Made by a program: the position numbers and the translations under genes. The notes beneath the pieces are model-generated. The model made no database searches, was not told where the DNA came from, and saw nothing but the letters and a program-made list of their open reading frames with translations. From Phaseolus vulgaris (Eukaryota > Streptophyta > Magnoliopsida > Fabales > Fabaceae), in contig NC_045135.1 in assembly GCF_000499845.2 (NCBI RefSeq), positions 38,501-102,500 on the forward strand: a stretch of DNA of 64,000 bases, in the 5' to 3' direction. This document shows, one piece after another, positions 56,238 through 64,000 of the stretch. Every line of letters starts with the position of its first letter. Within the stretch, counting starts at the first letter, position 1.

Positions 56238-56615
56238 AATTTTGAGTTATAGCTTTTCTGACCTAGCGACCCCTGTCCTTCCCCTGAGTTTCTAAACTAG
56301 CAGAATCGTGGGACATCCAAAGTGGGAAGTTTATTGTTTATTTTTTTTCTATTTCTTACTCCCTTTTTTAGTTTAGGAACTTGGTTCGTTCAATTCACTT
56401 GCTCATGAACTCGCAGCTTCGCCAGAAGCGACTAGGGGGGAGCTGTCGTAGAAGCTTTGCCCTTTGTACAGAGATTGTTATGAACTGACTAGCGGAACGC
56501 TAGCTAAGCTAAAAAATAGTCTGAGTTCCCTTCAATCAAATCAATAAGCTTTATTTCAGGTTTTTATCCCTCCTTCTTAGAACCCATTGATGGAGGGGGG
56601 CCTCGGCCCGGGAAG
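56238..56615. other. trnN-trnY spacer
   Basis: About 380 nt with no gene; it would be removed by tRNA end processing if the two tRNAs are co-transcribed. Confidence 0.6.
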
Positions 56616-56698
56616 GGGAGAGTGGCCGAGTGGTCAAAAGCGACAGACTGTAAATCTGTTGAAGTTTTTCTACGTAGGTTCGAATCCTGCCTCTCCCA
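56616..56698 (+). tRNA. trnY-GUA: tRNA-Tyr (GUA)
   Basis: An 83-nt class II tRNA with a long variable arm. The acceptor GGGAGAG pairs with CTCTCCC, discriminator A is at 56698, the anticodon GTA is at 56650-56652, and the T arm is GTAGG-TTCGAAT-CCTGC. It is of native mitochondrial type, not plastid. It lies 378 nt downstream of trnN on the same strand. Confidence 0.96.
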
Positions 56699-59600
56699 CT
56701 TTAAAGCTAAATAAGGACACAAATAATTGTATTCCATTCTTAGCAGAGGTTCCTTCCATCTAATCCCTCGAAGTACTTCGCTCGCCTTCGAAGAGTGAAA
56801 TGATCATTCAAAGCAGACTAACTAAAGGCATAGGGCAAAGGAGCTTAGAAGGGTGAGGGTGGCGGAGGGAATAAGGTATGAAATCACTTAGATAGAAGCA
56901 TGTTGGATGACGGCCCCTATCGCTAATCAGAGACTTAATGGCAACAATTATGGATTCATAAATTTGGAGAAATAAGGTAATAGAAGGCTAGCTATATGCT
57001 TCACACAGCTAGTTCGAGAGCCATCGAAGTATCTAACTGCGCATTATAGCTAATCTGTCTGAGCCATCTCTTTTGAAGGTATGACACCTGCTAGGTTGAC
57101 CGCGCCTCGAGGGAGACTATGGGGAGACTATGGTAAGGTCGGATAGATCGAGTCTTTTGATACTCTTATTCTTAGGATTGGGCCCCTAAGTAATGAAAGC
57201 TATTGAAGAATGCCTCCCACCCGAAAGAGAAGAAGACATCGAGAAAACAGGGTGGCTCTCAAACTGAAACACATGTGGTAGGGTCTCTCTTTGTGAGCAT
57301 ACCAACCCGAGTTGGATCAATGAGGATGGTGTGATCTGACCTCTCAATCGTGGGTTTCCCCGTTCGAGGACTCCCTCGCCTTTGTCTTTCCTTTCGGCAG
57401 AGAAGAAGACGGAAAAACATAAGGGGATCTTGTTTTTTAAACTCCAAGGAGGATGGGCATGACAGAGTTTGGCAAGAATCATCCCTTCCTTTTTCAAAGA
57501 CGACGAGCCGCCCACCTTCATTACCTAAGATGAAGAATTCTCACCCATGCTACGAGTCTGCGGTCAAGCGCAATCTGAGATCCCTCGTCGATAGACATGA
57601 ACCAGGCGAGTCCGAATCCCTTTCTGTTTTGTTTTGTCAGCTGATCTTACGAGCTTTCATAGAAAGCCTATATCTTATAGCGCGTACAAGAAGAAGTGGT
57701 GGACAATCTTCTCTGCGCTCTTTGACCTACCATAGATCCTTAGTGGTGGACCGATCGACCTCAAGCCCTATCGTCAAAGACAGACTCTTTGAGTGCAATG
57801 AGATAGGTACTTTCAAAAAGTAAGTGGTAGGTTGTTCTCGTCAAGCAGTAAGGCGACAATCCAATCCTTAGCTTCGTCAATAGGCGTCCAATCCTGGGAA
57901 AAAAGTAGGGTAGAATCGCCGAGTCGTCTAGCCTAGTCAAAAGCAAGAGCCCCTGCCTCAACTCCACAATCACAATCATTTGTAAAGTAAAAAAGGGTGG
58001 TTTGCTCGTGCAATCTACGATCAATTCGTTCATTCACATGTTTGATTTTATCTGTTTGACTCAGAAGGAGGAGAAGACGAAGCCGAAGATACAGAAAGAA
58101 TCGTCTCCAGCGCACCGATGGGAGACGGGGCCCCCGCAAGGAAAAGTGCTGCTCTCATAACCGACTTTTTTGCATCTTTTTATGGATGTGATATAGCTTA
58201 TGTTCAATAGGATCGAGACTACTCTAACAAACAATTGAAAATGAAAGGCAAGCAGGAATTGAACCCACTAATGGGCCAGCGCTTGGCGTTTACTCTAGCC
58301 CGTCTTTATAGGATAGATAGACCTATTTATTCAGTTGTCTTTCCCCTTACCTTATCAGTAGATCGGTGGAGGCCCGACCCTTGGTCCGACCTTGATGCCA
58401 TAGTTTGGAGGGGGGCTGAGCAGTGGGTTGGAAAGAAAGAGTTGTAGAAAGAGAGGAATCGAGATAAAGTGCACTTTCCCTTGATGTCAGTCTATTCCAA
58501 CAAAGCACACAATAAGTGAGATGAGCCTGCCAGCTCCGCCTTGGCCCTATGCCTTTTGGCCGGCTCGTCTGGACTTGGCTTTGACCGGTCTGCCCCCCTC
58601 TTGCAAGGATTCGACGCCTCCACTTGATGCTTTACGCCCACGCTTCGTTCAGGCAGCGCTACTCGGATATGTCTTGCCAATCGCCAAAGCAGTGCTACTT
58701 CCTTCCAGGATTTTTTTCGGCCAAGCTCGGGAACCTTCCCTTTAGTGAAAGGCTCTATCCCGGGACGAAGATAAAGAGAGGGGGAAGGCCAAGTACGAGC
58801 AGGGATCGGGCTGGAGCTTGACAAGAGCGATACAGGAAACCATACAATCGAAGGCTAGCAAGAAGAAGCAAAAAGATAGTCAAAGCTAAAGGGATTCATC
58901 ACGAAGGCAAGTGCTCCAGCGGAAGCTATCAATTCAAAGGGAAGACCGGGTAGTGGTAGTTAACCGGGGGAGGGAGCAGCTCATCCGTCAGGATGGGATC
59001 CCTCTACTTCACGTTTTTGGCTTATCTTTTTTCTTGCTCAGACGCTTCCCATTGTCCGTCTGGTTGATGAAATAGGGGTTCCCGGTGAAGAAGAGGAGAA
59101 AGAAGACCTCAATCGTAAAGTAAGATCATATATCCTTTCCACCCTGTCACGAACTATGATGGAACTGCCCGGCTAGCCATCTCATATGCTTAACACATGA
59201 TGTTCGATTGCTTTCATAGAGCACATGACTATCTTCCAATCTAGTCTCGGTGGATGCTTTGCTACACACCCCTTGACTGGGACTGTCTTTGGCAAAGCCC
59301 GGTGATTGTATAATGGATACAGCTCATTGAGAAGAAGGCTTTCCCTCTTTCCTGTCCGGCCAAGTTTGAACTTCGATCGCACTCATTCAGGCTTGCGTGC
59401 TTGTTCGAAACTCTTGATCTTCTCTCTAATCCCCATGCCATGATAGGAAAAATGGACCTAAATAGTAAGAAAACCCTGGCGGAAAGGCTTCTCCCAAGGG
59501 AGATGGTCCCATAGCGTCTATCAGAGTCTGTTGATTGCCTTTTTATCTTTCTCCTCCTTCCCCTTCCATTCTATATCAGCTAGCTGGAAAAAGGGCTGTC

Positions 59601-62356
59601 CCGATGTGACTTGTCATCCTTGATGGCGGTCTTCTAACTCTTATGGCTACTCCATGCGGCTAGCGCCTTCCCATCCGAGTGACATAAGCCTTCCCCTGCA
59701 GTGAAGTTTCTTCCTTCCGCTTGAAAAAAAAAGCATTTCTTATCCATCGCTCGTAGGGGTACTACTTCTCTCCTACTATCAAACCATATCGAAAAAGGAA
59801 GTCTTTCTAGCACTGATATGGCTCATGCTCCATAGCCTACTTAATGAACCATGCTCTCGTTCGTGCCCCATGTCTTCCATAAGTAAATGGCTCATAAGAC
59901 AAGCATCATTTCCAGGCACGTGTAAAATAATAAGGGACGGTCGGGATCGGTCTTTGTGCCTATTGGAATAAAGAACCTGGCCTTCGGGCAATTCATGTCT
60001 TTCTTTGATTTAGTACTACTTTAGTTTTGAAAAGGAAGATCTTTTCTTTCCCTGCAGTGCTATAGTGCGCTTGGACTCTATCTCCGCTCCGCTGTCTGGC
60101 TTTCATGAAGAAAGATTGAAAGCGTCCTTATGTCAAAGATGTTCGTGTACTTTAGAAATAGGACTGCTCTTTATAGGACTGTTAGCCCTGGTCTCTAGCC
60201 ACCTAGAACTACCAGAGACTCGATCCACCTCAGGAACATTCAAAAGACTAAACTGGAACTCACTTATTGTCTCATGCCACCTCGGAAGATAAGACATATT
60301 CTCAGACAGAAAAGAAAGGACTTACCACTTGGCCACACTAAGAAGCCGGAGTCTGAGCTAGTAGCTAGCCCCAGGTATAGAACTGGAGTTCTCTATCAGG
60401 GAATTCCAGGAGTGAAATAGCAGGATTTTTTTTTTCATTGGATAGTGGTGCTACATGGAGTTAGGAAAAATAGGATCTCATGTGGAAGAAGGGCTAGACT
60501 GAAAGAAGATCTAAATAAGACAGGATTGTTACCTAATAAGCTAAAAATTCCGGACTCTACTCTAAGAAGTAAGCAAGCGCTACGCCCCTTGAAAGCGAAA
60601 GCGAGGAAAGGCTAATTGCGAAGAATCCTGTTATCGAATTAGCTCTTGCTGCGCCTTGTTCTCGAATAAGCTCTTTGAAACAGGAAAATAGCGTATCGTA
60701 TAGAATATAGGAATGGAAAGGTATCGATTGCGGGCGGCTTTGAACCGATTGGAGGGAGAGTTCTAAGGATCGTTGCGTAGGCCTCTTATCTTTGCGGGTG
60801 GATGCCCATGGAAAGCTGTTAAAGCAACTGACACCGGTTAATCAATAGTAGTGAGATCCACATCCCTGTCCCCTTCTTGAACAACCTATTCTGTGCGTGG
60901 AAGAAAAAGTTGTTTTGCTATAGCACCAAGTTTTATCCTGCAATGATCACCATTTACGCCGCACATAATCGTCGTCTTCTAACTGTTAGGAATCTTTCTT
61001 CCCATCGGGGAGATCGATCAATTTCAATTTATCATGCCAGCCCATGAGGGATAAAATAATTCTTAGTTTTGCCGCTAGTGAAGAACAACATTTCTCGAAA
61101 TAGAGGCGACCGAAGGGAGGGAAAAGGTCTTCATTGATTTCGCCCATAGGTGGGATCTCAATTCCTCCTTTTTGACATGCCACTTCCAGGGAAATGCTAT
61201 TTGCTAGTTTTCCCAGAGGAAACGATCGGCCCATCGATACCGTATGGAAACAGGAACAAGAGAAGAACGAAGCCCTACATCGCTGTCGGGGTATTGAGAA
61301 TGTGGTATTGCTTCGCGCGGTCTCAGTCTCAGTAGGTTGCTAGCTTCCTTGCTCCGATATGAGTTGATAAGTATCCGGGGAAGTCCCCTATAAGGCTAGT
61401 CCCGTTCCACTCTTCTCTCAATGTCAGTGCTTGGGGATCGGGTACAGCGAGATCACTTTTCAGCTTGTTAGTCTGCTATGCATGAAAGCAAGGAGGAGTT
61501 TTTCTTTAATTCCTCGGCGGTATGTGAGAAATTTGTATACAAGGTCTCACATGTAGAGATGCCCTACCCATAGAGGAAGGAGTTGGTAGCAGACAAGTCA
61601 TTCAGCAATGAAACTTCCATGGCGTAAATGGATCTTTCACGAATCTGTCTAGAGAGATCTATATTGCATAGATAAGGTGCCTATCTCTACACGTCCACAA
61701 TGAGATCAATCAGAAAAGCAAAGAAGGAGCTTTCTTGGAAAGCCTTGGTATGGTCCACTCGATGAGTATCCCTGGAATGGAATTGACCTTCCTTCAAAAT
61801 TGTAAAGAGAAGGTCTTACTCCCTACCGTTGAATGCGTGTGGTCAACTGTGTAATCGAGGAAGCCAACATTGACTGACTTTCATGGTTAAGATTCGAAAG
61901 AAGAAAGAGTTTGGGATGAAAGTCCGAGCTTTGCTATCAATATTTCGTAGTTATACCGTTGATACTCTTCTTTGAATAACTGACCGACGGCGGAATGGTA
62001 AGCTTCCTCGTTCGCTTTCGCGGGTCAAAGAAGATAAATATGTCACATAACGGAAATGAAAGCTAAAATAGCAACATGAGATAGGAGAGAGTTTACCCAG
62101 GCAACGCCAATCTCGATTCAACTACATACAGTTGGTGTAAGGGGAGAACAGCTGTTGAGGAGTCAAATCTTTCTTTCTAAGGAATCTCCTTTTCACACAG
62201 ACACCATTATGAACAATTCGTTCACTTTGCTTTGGCTTGATGGAAGTCACAGTATTCCTCAAGCTTTGTTCCTATGGCTTTCGATTCTGGATTCGGAACA
62301 GGTTTGATAAGTCCTTTGCTAGATTGCTATCTTGTATACCACGCCCGGCGGCATGC
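56699..62356. other. Long gene-poor spacer
   Basis: No known gene, tRNA or rRNA. The longest plus-strand frame, 57350-57823, starts at GTG; its first ATG is at 57530 (97 codons). It resembles no family. A small tandem duplication (GGGAGACTATG twice) is at about 57111-57133. Confidence 0.5.
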
Positions 62357-62840
62357 CTAGCTCTGTGTAGGGCCGTTTGTCCAACCGAAGAGGTTGTTGA
62401 GCATTGATATTGGAGACTTCGTTACCCTTGGTTTGTGAAGTCTGAGCATTGTCATTCCTGGAGTTCTTGTTACTCCTATACCTGTTTGAGGTGTTAGAGG
62501 ACTTGTCTTGGAATACGCCTGATTGGATTCCATCCTCAATTCTCTACCCGATCTCTATGAGAGCTTTGAAGTCGGGTAGGTATTGGGCATACATATGCTT
62601 TTGAGACTCTGGCCATAGGTTTTTCACTATCATTTCCAGTGGCCCCCCTCTCCAGGGGTCTGGTTGTCATTTGGGATGCCCTTTTCCTCCATCTGGTAAT
62701 GTACTCAGGGAAGGTCTCGTTAGGTTGCAGCTTGGTGCTTTCTAAGTCACGCTTGGTTACATCTACCTCGATGTTGTAACTATCCTTATTGTTGAACTCA
62801 TTGCATATGTCCTCCCAATTGATTGAACTTGTCATCCAGG
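62357..62840 (-). mobile_element. Ty3/gypsy gag remnant (second)
   Basis: Minus-strand frame 62835-62536 encodes 'ETFPEYITRWRKRASQM', the conserved helix of the retrotransposon gag domain, after 'EVDVTKRDLESTKLQPN'. The adjacent frame 62539-62357 continues with a Thr/Pro/Ser-rich stretch as in gag linkers. Not a duplicate of the gag at 9.2-9.9 kb, so a different element. Degenerate and without pol. Confidence 0.65.
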
Positions 62841-64000
62841 GAGAGGAACCATCTTAAGGCAGCGCCGGTCAGTGTCCTTTGGAACAACTGAGCAAGGGTT
62901 TATTCTAAACGCAGGGAATCATACGCCCGCCTATCTCCTGGGCACCCGTATCCACCAGGCATTGGAATAAGAATAAAATTTTCCCCTTTTCTTTCGTTCG
63001 AGATGCTTTTTCATAGCATAGTAATTCGTCTTGTAAGAGCAGGTTGAAGCTACTTATTTATAGAAACTTATATTTAGTAGCTAAGCGCTAAATCATTTGA
63101 CAATGCCGATCTAATATGTCAATAGTTCCTAAATCAATAGGAAAGTAGCCCATCAGGTAGGGTCGTAGAGTCGTAGATTGTCGGGTCGGATTACGGGGCG
63201 GTAACAAGACTCAACAAGTAAGGAAGGGGAAGTACTTGAAGGGAAGAGTTTACAAGAGGAAGGCCCATGCTTTTTCATCCCAAGCCAAAACAAAAGCTAT
63301 TTCGGGAGATCTTCGGCTCCTCTTCATTTGAATGAATAGGGTCCCTCCCGCGCCCCAAACAAAGGCAATTCTATCTTTCTCCATAGCCCGTAGCTGGCAT
63401 AGCAGCAGCATTCTCGAAATCGGGTAACTCGTTCTATTCAACCTAGCAAGATTCTCTCAATAAATCGGTAGCTCACTCACTAATAGAATCAAGGAAGACA
63501 TCCTAGTTCACTGGAAAGCCTCGGAAGAGCTCGTCCTTTGATCCTCATCTCGTTCAGTTTTGATGGCCGCTAGTTCCTTTATTACGTCGTTCAGTTCAAA
63601 GAGTCATTCGGGTATCTGCTTTCAATGTTTGCTAGTAAACAGTGGTTGTCTCCTTGATACCCTCTCGCCCTTACATACAACGTATTTGAGTGCTTTTTAG
63701 TAATATGATACGCTGTGAAGTGAAGAGTCGACAACTATAGGCCTCTCCCCCCAATGCAAGGAAAGGAATGTTCCCTACCTATCCGGCACCTTTTACTGGA
63801 AGCTAGTCCTTCCCTGCTCTTGAATAGCGTAGTTGTCAAATCCTCTCCTGACTTACGTCTGAGCCCAGGTTTGTAAACCAGCCATTCAATGGAAGACTTT
63901 GTCCTCTTATTTATGTTAAGCATTAGGGTCCTTCACATAATCTCGAACCGTGCCCCTTCCTCAATGAGTCACGAGCGAGCCATGCCACATTGCATGGGAG
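62841..64000. other. Spacer to the end of the window
   Basis: No gene recognised on either strand. Confidence 0.5.

Noticed and set aside
57350..57823. 157-codon plus-strand frame
   Set aside because: Starts at GTG; only 97 codons follow the first ATG, composition is basic and Ser-rich without any domain, and overlapping antisense frames are also open.

Overview
The window is a piece of an angiosperm mitochondrial genome. The evidence is split NADH dehydrogenase genes interrupted by long group II introns, exons whose codons need C-to-U editing to give conserved residues, an atp6 gene with a long N-terminal extension, a mixture of native and plastid-type tRNA genes, and very long gene-poor spacers holding fragments of plastid DNA, nuclear retrotransposons and an RNA virus. 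The species cannot be fixed from the sequence alone.

Layout. From 1 to about 8 kb I recognise no gene. From 8 to 10 kb lie remnants of a LINE reverse transcriptase (+) and a Ty3/gypsy gag with a primer-binding-site-like motif (-). From 25.5 kb down to 10.7 kb on the minus strand is the core of the window: all four exons of nad4, then exons 3, 4 and 5 of nad2 1.17 kb further on. nad2 exons 1-2 are outside the window and must be joined by trans-splicing; the spacer between nad4 and nad2 exon 3 holds the 3' half of that trans-spliced intron. Exon lengths (461/515/423/89 and 161/573/188) keep the reading frame across every junction. From 26.6 to 28.3 kb there is a gypsy integrase remnant and a plastid-like tract with trnD-GUC. 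atp6 is at 36.7-38.1 kb (+), preceded by a tRNA-like t-element. From 39.5 to 41.2 kb a Ty1/copia tail, a decayed plastid atpB copy and the last ~40 nt of rrn18 follow one another. From 41.3 to 43.8 kb lies an unfamiliar, visibly AT-rich set of mainly hydrophobic overlapping reading frames. trnC-GCA is at 45.1 kb (-), and trnN-GUU and trnY-GUA at 56.2-56.7 kb (+). A fossil mitovirus polymerase fragment is at 51.9-52.1 kb. At 53.7-54.2 kb two small, directly abutting ORFs follow a 27-nt element shared with the atp6 leader.

The real genes serve oxidative phosphorylation (complex I subunits ND2 and ND4, ATP synthase subunit a) and organelle translation (four tRNAs). Expression depends on cis- and trans-splicing, C-to-U editing and RNA processing at tRNAs or tRNA-like elements. 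The most interesting unexplained structures are the twin ORFs at 53.9-54.2 kb, the hydrophobic ORF tract at 41.3-43.3 kb and the two t-elements. Everything stated about them beyond the visible sequence is inference.
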